Source: Pseudoxanthomonas sp. Root630 (GTDB taxonomy: Bacteria; Pseudomonadota; Gammaproteobacteria; Xanthomonadales; Xanthomonadaceae). Taken from it: 64,000 bases of DNA. The position numbers and the translations under genes were made by a program. Shown one piece after another: positions 8,783 through 17,526 of this stretch (position 1 is its first letter; each line of letters starts with the position of its first letter). The notes below the pieces were generated by a model. The model worked only from the letters and a program-made list of their open reading frames with translations. It was not told the origin of the DNA and did not search any database. The stretch lies in NCBI RefSeq assembly GCF_001427585.1, contig NZ_LMGY01000016.1, positions 252-64,251 on the forward strand, written 5' to 3'.

Positions 8783-8801
8783 GCGAATGATTTTCATTTT
8801 G
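8783..8801. promoter_or_regulatory. Fur-box-like operator
   Basis: The 19-bp site GCGAATGATTTTCATTTTG matches the Fur consensus GATAATGATAATCATTATC at 13 of 19 positions, including AATGAT and TCATT. It lies in the AT-rich patch between the receptor gene (start 8668) and fdhD. It fits iron-repressed transcription of the receptor operon. Confidence 0.6.
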
Positions 8802-8868
8802 CAAGCGACCTGAACAGGCGCCCGACGTGCGGCCGTGCGGAAACGCGCGGCAAATGCCTCGTCTCCGG

Positions 8869-9705
8869 CTACGGCTGGCCCAGGGGCTGGCCCAACAGCC
8901 GCTGCGGATGGCTGTAGATCACGTGCCGTCCCACCCGCGTGAAGCCCACCAGGGTCAGCCCGCATCCGCGGGCCAGATCGACCGCCAGTGCGGTGGGTGC
9001 GGACATGGCGGCCAGCAGTGGAATGCCCGAAGCCGCGGCCTTGGCGACCATCTCGTAGCTGGCGCGGCTGGTGATGAGCGCGAACCCTTCCGCAGGATCC
9101 ATCCCTTCGCGCGCCATCGCGCCGATCAGCTTGTCCAGGGCGTTGTGACGGCCGACATCCTCGCGGACCAGCCGCAGCCGCCCATCACGGTCGGCCCAGG
9201 CGGCCGCATGGATGGCGCCCGTCGCCGCGTTCAGGGGCTGCCATGCGTCGATGGCGCTCAAGGCCGCTTCAAGGGCGTCGACGTCGATGTCCGTTCCCTG
9301 CCCCACCGCTTCGGGTTGTTTGATGACATCTTCCAGGCGCCGGTGGCCGCAGATTCCGCAGCCGCTGCGCCCGGGAAGCCAGCGGGCATCGTCGTCCGGC
9401 GGACGACGGGGCAACGGTTCCCGTGTGTGGAGGTCGAGCTGGATCCCTTCGAGCAAGGTCTGCATGCCGACCGAAGCCAGTCCGCCGATCGCGATGCCCA
9501 GTTCCGTCAGCGCGAAGCCATGGGCGAAGTCCTCCAGGTCGACGGGAGTCGCCATCATCACGGCCAATGGCTCGCCATTGACGTGGATCGCGAGCGGAAT
9601 CTCCTCGGCCAACTGGTCCTGCAGCGGCGTGGCGACTCCATCGCGGACGTCCATGACACCGCGTCGCGCGAGCCCTGGGGTGTGAGCGTTGCCTTCAGTC
9701 GACAT
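8869..9705 (-). CDS. fdhD: FdhD sulfurtransferase for formate dehydrogenase
   Basis: A 278-residue cytoplasmic protein that transfers sulfur from a cysteine desulfurase to the molybdenum cofactor of formate dehydrogenase. The catalytic CxxC motif is present as GCGICG (Cys116 and Cys119), and the conserved VREDVGRHNALDKLIG segment follows. The ATG at 9705 overlaps the end of the upstream oxidoreductase gene by 11 bp, so the two are translated together. FdhD therefore probably activates that enzyme. Longer frames lack the family N-terminus. Confidence 0.93.
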   Translation of the reverse strand: MSTEGNAHTPGLARRGVMDVRDGVATPLQDQLAEEIPLAIHVNGEPLAVMMATPVDLEDFAHGFALTELGIAIGGLASVGMQTLLEGIQLDLHTREPLPRRPPDDDARWLPGRSGCGICGHRRLEDVIKQPEAVGQGTDIDVDALEAALSAIDAWQPLNAATGAIHAAAWADRDGRLRLVREDVGRHNALDKLIGAMAREGMDPAEGFALITSRASYEMVAKAAASGIPLLAAMSAPTALAVDLARGCGLTLVGFTRVGRHVIYSHPQRLLGQPLGQP

Positions 9706-12001
9706 CGGCGCTGGTATCGCGCGATCTGGTGATCCGCACGGGAATGGATTTGTACGCGGGCGTTCCCGACTGCGGGTCGTGGCTGTCCAGTGGCACCAGC
9801 CGGTTGCCTTCGGGGTAGTACATCGCCGCCGATCCCCGAGGCAGGTCGTACCGGACTGCCGTGAAGCCGGACACGCGGCGTGGCGCAGCATCGCTGCCAG
9901 GTACATGCGATTCGATGTCGATGCGGTCGCCGTGCCGGAGGCCACGCGCAGCCAGGTCGTCGGCGTTCATGAAGACGACATCCCGTCGCCCGCTCACGCC
10001 GCGATAGCGGTCGTCGAAGCCGTAGATGGTGGTGTTGTACTGATCGTGCGACCGGAGGGTGGTCAGCGTGAGCAGATCCTGCGCGCCCGAAGGGTCTTCG
10101 TTGAGGCCTGGCGCCACCAGGAAACGCGCCTTGCCCACCTTGCCCCAGTCGCGTTCCGATGCGCCTATGTACAGGCGGAAGCCGCCGGGCTGGCGCACGC
10201 GTGCGTTGTAGTCGCTGAAGATCGGGAACACGGCCTCGATGGCGTCGCGGATGCGGTCGTAATCCTCCACCAGCCAGTTCCAGTCCACCTTCGTTTGCGG
10301 AAGCGTGGCGCGCGCGATGCCGGCGACGATGGCCGGTTCCGACAGCAGGTGTTCGGATGCCGGCGCGAGCCCGCCTTGCGAGGCATGCACCATCGACATC
10401 GAATCCTCCACCGTCACCGACTGCAGCCCGCCCGCCTGCACGTCGCGCTCGGTGCGCCCGAGGCAGGGCAGCAGGAAGGCCTGCCGCGCCGGGATCAGGT
10501 GCGAACGATTCAACTTGGTGGCGATGTGCACGGCCAGGTCGAGGTTCCGCATGGCCGGGAGGGTGGTCTCGGGATCGGGCATCGCCACCGCCAGGTTGCC
10601 GCCCATGCAGACCAGCGCACGCGAACGTCCGTCGCGGATCGCGCGTACCGCCTCCACCGCGTCGTGGCCGTGCGTCAGCGGGAACTCGAAACCGAACCGC
10701 TGCCTGATCGCATCGACCAGCGCCTGCGTGGGTTTCTCGGTGATGCCCACGGTACGGTCGCCCTGCACATTGGAGTGGCCGCGGATGGGCGCGATGCCGG
10801 CGCCTTCACGGCCGATGTTCCCGCGCAGCAGCAACAGGTTGGCCATCTGCTGCACATTCTGGGTGCCGCGACGGTGCTGGGTCATGCCCATCCCGTAGCA
10901 GATGATCACGCGCTCCGCCTCCGCGTACAGCCGGGCGGCAGCGGAGATGTCATCCCGCGACAACCCCGACTGTTCGACGATATCGTCCCAGGCCGTGTTC
11001 GCCAGGTCCTCCCGCAAGGCGTCCAGCCCTTGTGTGTGCTCGGCGATGAAGGTGTGGTCGAGCAAGCCAGGACCGCCTGCGGCCACGTCTTCGGCATCCG
11101 CGTCGAGCAGCCACTTCATCATGCCCTTGAGCAGGGCGAGGTCGCCGCCGATCTTCACCTGGTAATACGTCTGCGCGATCGGCGTGGCGCGGTTGGTGAG
11201 CATCTCGGCCGGGTCCTGCGGCGACGTGAATCGTTCGAGTCCACGTTCACGCAACGGATTGACCGCGATGATCGGCACGCCGCGCCGTGAGATCTCGCGC
11301 AGCGTGCCGAGCATGCGCGGATGGTTGGTGCCCGGGTTGTGGCCGAAGCTGAAGAGCGCGTCGCAGTGTTCGAAGTCCTCGAGCGTCACCGTGCCCTTGC
11401 CGACCCCGATCGATTCCGGCAAACCGACGCTCGTCGCCTCGTGGCACATGTTCGAGCAATCCGGGAAGTTGTTGGTGCCGTACTCGCGCACCATCAACTG
11501 GTAGAGGAAGGCCGCCTCGTTGGACGTTCGGCCGGAGGTGTAGAACTCCGCCATGTCCGGATCCGGCAAGGCACGAAGCGCTTCGCCGATGCGGGCGAAG
11601 GCGTCTTCCCAGCTGATGGGGACATAGCGATCCGACGCCGCGTCGTACGCCATCGGATGGGTGAGCCTTCCTTCGTCCTCCAGCGCGTGGTCATTCCATG
11701 TCCAGAGCTCGGACAGCGTGTTCGCGGCGAAGAGCGCAGGCGTGGCGCGCTTGCCCGTGGCCTCCCACGACACGGCCTTGGCGCCGTTCTCGCAGAACTC
11801 GAAGGAGGAGGTGTGCCGCGGGTCGGGCCACGCGCAGCCGGGGCAGTCGAAGCCGGTCGGTTGGTTGACGCGGCGTAGAGCGGAGGTTTCGCGCCCGACG
11901 GCCATCTGGCCCTTCACCGCGCGCGCGACCGCCGCCAGCGCGCCCCAGCCGCCGGCCGCACCGTCGTATTCGTCGATTCCCGGTACCTTGCGCTCACTCA
12001 T
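9695..12001 (-). CDS. FdhF/YdeP family molybdopterin oxidoreductase
   Basis: A 768-residue bis-molybdopterin oxidoreductase alpha subunit. The N-terminal cysteines (CPGC at 53-56 and Cys70) are those conserved in the YdeP group. A Cys-His pair (SNMCHEATSVGL, Cys186) sits where formate dehydrogenases have the catalytic Cys/SeCys-His. The C-terminal region is a molydopterin-dinucleotide-binding domain. YdeP relatives are linked to acid resistance and their substrate is uncertain. No electron-transfer subunit lies nearby. The ATG at 12001 is favoured over 12019 because AGGAG lies 5 bases upstream. Paired with fdhD. Confidence 0.88.
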   Translation of the reverse strand: MSERKVPGIDEYDGAAGGWGALAAVARAVKGQMAVGRETSALRRVNQPTGFDCPGCAWPDPRHTSSFEFCENGAKAVSWEATGKRATPALFAANTLSELWTWNDHALEDEGRLTHPMAYDAASDRYVPISWEDAFARIGEALRALPDPDMAEFYTSGRTSNEAAFLYQLMVREYGTNNFPDCSNMCHEATSVGLPESIGVGKGTVTLEDFEHCDALFSFGHNPGTNHPRMLGTLREISRRGVPIIAVNPLRERGLERFTSPQDPAEMLTNRATPIAQTYYQVKIGGDLALLKGMMKWLLDADAEDVAAGGPGLLDHTFIAEHTQGLDALREDLANTAWDDIVEQSGLSRDDISAAARLYAEAERVIICYGMGMTQHRRGTQNVQQMANLLLLRGNIGREGAGIAPIRGHSNVQGDRTVGITEKPTQALVDAIRQRFGFEFPLTHGHDAVEAVRAIRDGRSRALVCMGGNLAVAMPDPETTLPAMRNLDLAVHIATKLNRSHLIPARQAFLLPCLGRTERDVQAGGLQSVTVEDSMSMVHASQGGLAPASEHLLSEPAIVAGIARATLPQTKVDWNWLVEDYDRIRDAIEAVFPIFSDYNARVRQPGGFRLYIGASERDWGKVGKARFLVAPGLNEDPSGAQDLLTLTTLRSHDQYNTTIYGFDDRYRGVSGRRDVVFMNADDLAARGLRHGDRIDIESHVPGSDAAPRRVSGFTAVRYDLPRGSAAMYYPEGNRLVPLDSHDPQSGTPAYKSIPVRITRSRDTSADVD

Positions 12002-12122
12002 CGGGATCTCCTGCGGCATATCGGCGAAACATCGCGGAAGGATACTCCAACGCCTGCGTACGACAGGCTGGAAAGGAGATGCCGTCGCGCGTGAACTGCC
12101 CGCTCAGGATCGCATTGCTAGC

Positions 12123-13418
12123 ATGCGCTGTATCCCCTCGCGAGAACGCCGCACCTTCGTGCTTCGCCTGTTGCTTCCCCTCACTGCGTTGCTGGCCAGT
12201 GTCGCCCTGTTGCTCGGCGGCAACGGCCTGTTGGGTACGCTGCTTGCGGTTCGCAGCCAGACCGAGGGCTGGGGTGAACAGACGACGGGCCTGGTGATGT
12301 CGGGCTACTTCGTCGGGTTCTTTCTCGGCACGTTCACCGCACCACCGCTGATACGGCGCGTCGGCCACATCCGCGCGTTCGCCTTCCACGCCGCGCTCGC
12401 CGCGGCGGCGGTGCTCGTGTTCCCGCTGTGGGCGCATCCTGTCGCGTGGATGGCGTTGCGCATCGTCACCGGCGTGGCGCTCGTGGGCCTATGTACGGTG
12501 ATCGAGAGTTGGCTGAATGCGCAGTCGGCGCCGGAGCACCGCAGCCGGGTGTTCGGCGTGTACATGGTGGTGTCTTTGCTCGCACTTGCCGCGGGGCAAT
12601 TGCTGCTGGATCTCCAGCCGCCGCGCAGCCCCGTGCTCTTCAGCGTGGTGGCCATCCTGTTCGCGCTCGCCATCCTACCGGTCAGCGTCACCCGGCTCTC
12701 ACCGCCGCCCATCGCGGGGGCACCCCGCGCCCGCATCCTGCAGATGTGCCGCACGGCGCCGAGCGCCGCTGCCGGCGCGCTGCTCGCAGGCGTGGCGCTC
12801 GGGGCGTTCTGGGGGATGGGGGCCGTCTATGCCGCGTCGCTGGGGCTGGACCGCGCCGGCATCGGTGCGTTCATGGCGGCCACCATCCTCGGCGGCGCCG
12901 CCTTGCAGCTGCCCATCGGCCGGCTTTCCGATCGCGGCGATCGTCGCAGCATGCTGGCCGGCGTCGCGGCGTTGGGTTCGACGGTCGCCCTCTGCACGCT
13001 GCGTCTGGATACCGGTGCGCACGGTAGCGTGCTCGCGTTGTTCTTCCTGTTCGGCGGGCTGGCGTTCGCGCTGTACCCGCTGGCCGTCGCCCATCTGCTT
13101 GATCGCCTGCCGCCCGAGCAACTGCTCGCAGGTTGCAGCGCCCTGCTGCTCCTGAATGGCATCGGCGCCGCCATCGGTCCTGCGGCTGCCGGCCTGGTGA
13201 TGGAACGCTGGGGGGCCCCTGCCCTGCCCGTCTTCTTTGCCGTCACGCTGGCCCTCCTGGCGCTGATCGCCGGCGGACGCCGCCTGTCGAAGGCGCGCCG
13301 CCTGCTTCATCCGGCACGCTTCCACCCCATGGTCAGGACGACACCGGTTGCGCTTGAACTGCTACCCGAGATTCCGGACCTTCCGCCGCGCCGGGCTCAC
13401 GATCCGCGTTCGAATTGA
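12123..13418 (+). CDS. MFS transporter (YcaD-like)
   Basis: A 431-residue inner-membrane transporter of the major facilitator superfamily. About 12 hydrophobic segments are visible, with loop motifs such as GRLSDRGDRR between TM8 and TM9 and an IESWLN segment typical of the YcaD/MFS_1 group. Substrate unknown. It is transcribed divergently from the molybdopterin oxidoreductase. The ATG at 12123 is the first that gives the hydrophobic N-terminus; no strong ribosome-binding site is visible. Its TGA stop (13416-13418) lies inside the FNR-type box that precedes hemN. Confidence 0.85.
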   Translation: MRCIPSRERRTFVLRLLLPLTALLASVALLLGGNGLLGTLLAVRSQTEGWGEQTTGLVMSGYFVGFFLGTFTAPPLIRRVGHIRAFAFHAALAAAAVLVFPLWAHPVAWMALRIVTGVALVGLCTVIESWLNAQSAPEHRSRVFGVYMVVSLLALAAGQLLLDLQPPRSPVLFSVVAILFALAILPVSVTRLSPPPIAGAPRARILQMCRTAPSAAAGALLAGVALGAFWGMGAVYAASLGLDRAGIGAFMAATILGGAALQLPIGRLSDRGDRRSMLAGVAALGSTVALCTLRLDTGAHGSVLALFFLFGGLAFALYPLAVAHLLDRLPPEQLLAGCSALLLLNGIGAAIGPAAAGLVMERWGAPALPVFFAVTLALLALIAGGRRLSKARRLLHPARFHPMVRTTPVALELLPEIPDLPPRRAHDPRSN

Positions 13419-13428
13419 TCCCGATCAA
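13415..13428. promoter_or_regulatory. FNR/Anr box of hemN
   Basis: TTGATCCCGATCAA is a perfect TTGAT-N4-ATCAA palindrome, the consensus for FNR/Anr-type oxygen-responsive regulators. Its centre lies 41-42 bases upstream of position 13463. The sequence TAGCCT (13451-13456) sits where a -10 box would be. This is class II activator geometry for anaerobic induction of hemN. Confidence 0.8.
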
Positions 13429-13463
13429 TGCACGGGCAAGGGCCCCGCCCTAGCCTGTGCGTC

Positions 13464-14870
13464 ATGGGCACCGTCTCTCCTTCCCCGCTGTTCGACGCCG
13501 ACCTGCTGCGGCGCTACGACACGCCGGGACCGCGCTACACCTCCTATCCGACCGCACCGCAGTTCAGCGGGACGTTCGGCGCGCAGCAGTTGCGTGAACA
13601 CGCGAGCGCCAGCAACCAGGCCGAGCATGCGCGGCCGTTGTCCCTCTACGTCCACGTGCCGTTCTGCACCAGCCCGTGTTTCTACTGCGGCTGCAACCGG
13701 GTGATCACGCGCGACAAGGCGCGCGGCGAACTGTACCTGGACTATCTGTACCGCGAGATCGCCCGGATGGCGCCCCTGTTCGAGAGCGGGCGACCGGTCA
13801 CCCAGTTGCACTTCGGTGGCGGCACGCCGAACTTCCTGACGCCGGCGCAGATCGCCGATTGCGTCGCCGAACTCAGGAGCCAGTTCAGCTTCTTCGCGCC
13901 GGACCTGATGGATTTCTCGATCGAACTGGACCCCCGGTCGGTCACGCCCGACGACATCGCCGAACTCGCGCGCGTGGGTTTCAACCGCGCCAGCCTGGGT
14001 GTGCAGGACTTCGACCCGGTCGTGCAGAAAGCGGTGAACCGCGTGCAGGGCATCGAAGAGACGCTGGCCATCCTCGACGCTTGCCGGGCCAATGGCATGC
14101 GTTCGGTGAACATCGATCTGATCTATGGCTTGCCGAAGCAGACGCGGGAGGGTTTCCAGCGCACGCTGGATGTGGTGCTGGAGGCGCGGCCGGACAGGAT
14201 CGCGGTCTACAGCTATGCGCACCTGCCGCAGCTGTTCAAGCCGCAGCAGCGCATCGCGCTGGAGGACCTGCCGGACGCGGAAGCGAAACTCGGGCTGCTG
14301 GAGTGCGCGATCGATCGCCTGGTGGCGGCGGGCTATGTCTATATCGGCATGGACCACTTCGCCCTGCCCGACGACGATCTGGCGCGCGCCCAGGCGCGGG
14401 GCGACCTGCACCGCAACTTCATGGGATACACGACGCATGCGGAGAGCGACCTGATCGGCTTCGGCGTCAGTGCGATCAGCCATATCGGCGACAGCTTCAG
14501 CCAGAACCCGCGCGACATCGCCAGTTGGGAACGTGCCATCGATGATGGCCGCCTGCCCGTCTGGCGCGGCATGCCGCTGGATCGCGACGACGTGGTGCGG
14601 GCCGATGTCATCCAGGAACTGATGTGCCACGGTCGGCTCGACTTCGCCCGCCTCGGGCGTCGCCACGGCATCGATTTCGGCGAGTACTTCGCCGATGCCC
14701 TGCCGCGGCTGAAGATGCTGGCGGACGACGGCCTGCTGGAGTTCACCCGGGCCGGTATCCGGGCAACGCCACGCGGCCGGCTGTTGTTGCGCGTGATCGC
14801 CATGTGTTTCGACCGCTATCTGCAGGCAACGCCCGCGCCGGATGCACCGCGCTTCTCGCGCACGATCTGA
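13464..14870 (+). CDS. hemN: Oxygen-independent coproporphyrinogen III oxidase
   Basis: A 468-residue cytoplasmic radical-SAM enzyme that decarboxylates coproporphyrinogen III to protoporphyrinogen IX without oxygen, in haem synthesis. The radical-SAM motif CTSPCFYCGC extends the usual CxxxCxxC with the fourth Cys seen in HemN. The N-terminus reads RRYDTPGPRYTSYPTAPQF, and the end FSRTI matches family ends. The ATG at 13464 has no ribosome-binding site, and the FNR geometry predicts transcription starting at or next to it, so the mRNA may be leaderless. It converges on the DUF4124 gene with a 9-bp gap. Confidence 0.95.
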   Translation: MGTVSPSPLFDADLLRRYDTPGPRYTSYPTAPQFSGTFGAQQLREHASASNQAEHARPLSLYVHVPFCTSPCFYCGCNRVITRDKARGELYLDYLYREIARMAPLFESGRPVTQLHFGGGTPNFLTPAQIADCVAELRSQFSFFAPDLMDFSIELDPRSVTPDDIAELARVGFNRASLGVQDFDPVVQKAVNRVQGIEETLAILDACRANGMRSVNIDLIYGLPKQTREGFQRTLDVVLEARPDRIAVYSYAHLPQLFKPQQRIALEDLPDAEAKLGLLECAIDRLVAAGYVYIGMDHFALPDDDLARAQARGDLHRNFMGYTTHAESDLIGFGVSAISHIGDSFSQNPRDIASWERAIDDGRLPVWRGMPLDRDDVVRADVIQELMCHGRLDFARLGRRHGIDFGEYFADALPRLKMLADDGLLEFTRAGIRATPRGRLLLRVIAMCFDRYLQATPAPDAPRFSRTI

Positions 14871-14879
14871 GCGGCGGCG

Positions 14880-15311
14880 TCAGCGACACGCCTCGTTGAC
14901 GCGGTCATCGAAGCGGCGACTCGTCGCCAAATCGCGTTTCAGGCCCAGGCGCTCATAAGCGCGATCACGCGCGTCCTTGGCCCGCTCGCATGCCTCCGGG
15001 TCGCGATGTATCGAGATCAAGGCTCCCTGCGCCGATCCTTTCCGGGGCGCCGCCCGGGTCCGTCCGGGCGGGACGCTGGCCATGGGTGCCCTGCCCTCGC
15101 CTGCGATTGCGACGGGTGCAGGTGGATCGGGCGGGTAGTCGCGCACCCACTCCGTGCGTTCCCTCGCAGCACACGGGGCACCCTGATAGATCGTCCGCCC
15201 GTCCGTGGTGCGGCACTTGTGGATGGGATCTCCGCCCCAGGTGGAGCTTCCGGCAGCGATGAGGATGCAGGCCAGCGCGATGCGCCAGGCACACGGAAAT
15301 GGGCGCGACAT
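14880..15311 (-). CDS. DUF4124 domain exported protein
   Basis: A 143-residue secreted or periplasmic protein. The ATG at 15311 has AGGAG 7 bases upstream. A signal peptide ends near residue 27, then a DUF4124 module (HKCRTTDGRTIYQGAPC), a small Cys-containing fold common in xanthomonads. The middle is Pro/Ala-rich, and the C-terminal part is a charged helical stretch with one more Cys near the end. Function unknown. Confidence 0.75.
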   Translation of the reverse strand: MSRPFPCAWRIALACILIAAGSSTWGGDPIHKCRTTDGRTIYQGAPCAARERTEWVRDYPPDPPAPVAIAGEGRAPMASVPPGRTRAAPRKGSAQGALISIHRDPEACERAKDARDRAYERLGLKRDLATSRRFDDRVNEACR

Positions 15312-15467
15312 GAGGGGCTCCTGGGCTCGGAGCGCGCAGCATCCGGTAGCGACGTGTCGCCCCGGGATCGGCATAGGCCGCGTCGTGCCGTCAGGATTCC
15401 CCGGCCATGGCAGGCGCCGACCGAATGGCGGGGCCCGCAGGCTTGCCCCGGATGAGCGCTCCGTGCG

Positions 15468-16970
15468 TCAGAAACTGATCGGCAGGCGTGCCGTCAGGGT
15501 CAGGTCCGGTGTATCGCGGGTCACACCCACGCCCAGGGCGACGTTGAGCGACGTGCGATCGCTGAAGCGATAGGTTCCGCCCAGCAGCAGCGTGCCCAAG
15601 GTCGTCCGTACCGCACCGGCGACCTCCTGCCCGTCCTGCTTCGTCTTGCCGACGATGCTCTGGTCGTAGCCGATGCTGATGGCGGCTTTCTCGTTGAGCG
15701 CCAGGCCCATGCCCACGTTGAAGCCCAGGATGTCGCCGGCCTTGATGTCGCCGAGGAACTCCGTTTGTCCGCCCAGCACGCGCCGCGACACGTCGCTGCG
15801 CTTGAAGTTGTGCAGATAGCTCAGGCTGCCGAAGAACACCACGGGGTCGGATGGATACAGCCACGTGATACCGGGCTGCACGGCATTGAAGCCGCTGCCG
15901 GTGGGCAGATCGAGGGGCAGGCCGGTACCGGTCGTGTTGGCCACGCAGCGCGTCACGCAGTCCGTCGTCACTTCGAACAGGTCTTTTCCGGTGCGGCTCT
16001 TGTAGCGCAGCCACGCGATGTAGAACGGCTTGTCCGTGCCGCCGCGATTGAGCTGGTAGCGCCCGGTGATCTCGACATCGCCGATGCCGTTGCCGCGGGC
16101 ATTGAACACGCGGTCCTGGGCGGAGCCGGTGAAGATCTCGCGGCTCACGGTGTCGCTGTGGATGTAGACGTAAGGCAGCTTGGCTTCCACTTCCATGCGC
16201 CTGCTGACGCCGTAACGGCCCGTGAGTGTCGCGACCGCGGTGGTCGTCTTCACCTGGCGCACGTCGATCAGGCCGATCAGGATGGCCGGAATGATGGTGT
16301 AACCCACCAGCGCGACGCGATCGTTGGCCGAATAGCCGTACTGCAGCGAGGGTTCGACCACCAGCTTGCCCTTGGGTGTCAGCACGCCGGGCTGGTCGAA
16401 GATCTGCGCCACTTCCGGCGGACGCGAATCGCTTTCCGGTGCCTGGCCGACGCGTTCCGGGGACTGCGCCTGGGCGTTCTGCGCGCCTTGCGATTGCGCC
16501 GCCTGGCGCGCCTGCGGGGCGGCGGACTGCGCATACGCCTGTCCGGCCTGCGCATCCTGCGATGGCGGTGCGGGGCCCACGACGATGTAGGGCTGCGAGG
16601 GCGGGACGTCGCGGAAGGTCGGGGCCTGGTTGAGCGACGGTACGATCACCGGCGTCGGTGCGCCGCGTGCGCGGGCGTTGGCGAGTACTTCTTCGTTGAG
16701 CGCGTTCTGCAGGTTGAAGATCTGCTGTTCCTGCGCCTGTATCAACGCACGCATTTCTTCCAGGCGCTGCGTCTGCTCATTGAGCTGCCGCTGCAGCGTG
16801 TCGAGCCGCGCGTCGGCCGTGATCTCGTACGGTTGCAGGGGGACGGGCGGCGATTCCGCCACCGGTATCGGAATGACGCCGAGCGGCTCCTGCGCCCTCG
16901 CCTGCCCCACCACGCCCAGTCCCACGGCCAGTGCGAGCGGTGCCACCTCGATCAACGACGTCCCTTTCAT
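15468..16970 (-). CDS. FapF-like outer-membrane transporter
   Basis: A 500-residue predicted outer-membrane protein. A signal peptide ends near residue 26 (QARAQ). A Gln/Leu heptad coiled coil spans about 51-100, followed by an Ala/Gln/Pro-rich linker at about 105-185. The barrel then opens with FDQPGVLTPKGKLVVEPSL and ends in the strand LTARLPISF with a terminal Phe. Coiled coil plus linker plus barrel is the architecture of FapF, the trimeric channel that exports Fap amyloid subunits in Pseudomonas. It is last in a five-gene unit behind a C39-like peptidase, 51 bp after the gene at 17022-17525. I infer it secretes one or more upstream products. Confidence 0.75.
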   Translation of the reverse strand: MKGTSLIEVAPLALAVGLGVVGQARAQEPLGVIPIPVAESPPVPLQPYEITADARLDTLQRQLNEQTQRLEEMRALIQAQEQQIFNLQNALNEEVLANARARGAPTPVIVPSLNQAPTFRDVPPSQPYIVVGPAPPSQDAQAGQAYAQSAAPQARQAAQSQGAQNAQAQSPERVGQAPESDSRPPEVAQIFDQPGVLTPKGKLVVEPSLQYGYSANDRVALVGYTIIPAILIGLIDVRQVKTTTAVATLTGRYGVSRRMEVEAKLPYVYIHSDTVSREIFTGSAQDRVFNARGNGIGDVEITGRYQLNRGGTDKPFYIAWLRYKSRTGKDLFEVTTDCVTRCVANTTGTGLPLDLPTGSGFNAVQPGITWLYPSDPVVFFGSLSYLHNFKRSDVSRRVLGGQTEFLGDIKAGDILGFNVGMGLALNEKAAISIGYDQSIVGKTKQDGQEVAGAVRTTLGTLLLGGTYRFSDRTSLNVALGVGVTRDTPDLTLTARLPISF

Positions 16971-17021
16971 GATGTTCCCCTTGAGTAGGTGATGGCGGCG
17001 TGCCTGTCATGCAGCCGGGTG

Positions 17022-17525
17022 TCAGGGACCGCCGGGCGCGCGGATCAGCGCGTCCGTCAGCGCGCCGTTGGCGTTGAGGTTCTGGTAAGCGCCGAGCGTG
17101 TCGGTGCCGACTTCGACACGGGTCAGCGTGCGGATGTCCTGGTCGTCGAGCGTGTTCTGGATGACGATGCCGCCGGCGATCTGCGCGGGATCGAAACGAT
17201 TGCCTTCGCCGATCTGCACCACCAGCCCGCGATTGAAGTCGGCCAGGGCCTGGGCCTGCTCCGGCGTGATCCGTGCCACGTCCGGCACCTGCACGGCGAT
17301 GCGTGCGGTGACTTCGCCGTTGAGATAGACCACGCGTTCGATGCCGAACGACAGCATCATGCCCGAAGGCATCTGGAAGCCTCCGCGCATCTGTGCGAGG
17401 CGGGCCGGATCCACCGGTCGCCATTCCGTGCCGAGTTCTCCACCCTGCCCGCGCGCCCCCGACGGGGCGAGCAGGACGGCCAGCAACATCGCGGCCCGCC
17501 ATGCGGGATGCCGGATCCTGTCCAT
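17022..17525 (-). CDS. Exported protein with RGG motif, FapE-like position
   Basis: A 167-residue exported protein; the signal peptide ends near residue 27. Residues 38-49 read VDPARLAQMRGG, a double-glycine-like motif nearly identical to that of the small protein at 18222-18644. It is followed by FQMPSGMMLSFGIERVVYLN, and further on GGIVIQNT shares the VIQNT motif with the same neighbour. It begins one base after the stop of the C39-like peptidase gene, so the two are tightly coupled. Its place between peptidase and barrel is that of fapE in the Fap operon. Function unknown; a minor subunit or secretion partner is a reasonable guess. Confidence 0.65.
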   Translation of the reverse strand: MDRIRHPAWRAAMLLAVLLAPSGARGQGGELGTEWRPVDPARLAQMRGGFQMPSGMMLSFGIERVVYLNGEVTARIAVQVPDVARITPEQAQALADFNRGLVVQIGEGNRFDPAQIAGGIVIQNTLDDQDIRTLTRVEVGTDTLGAYQNLNANGALTDALIRAPGGP

Positions 17526-17526
17526 G

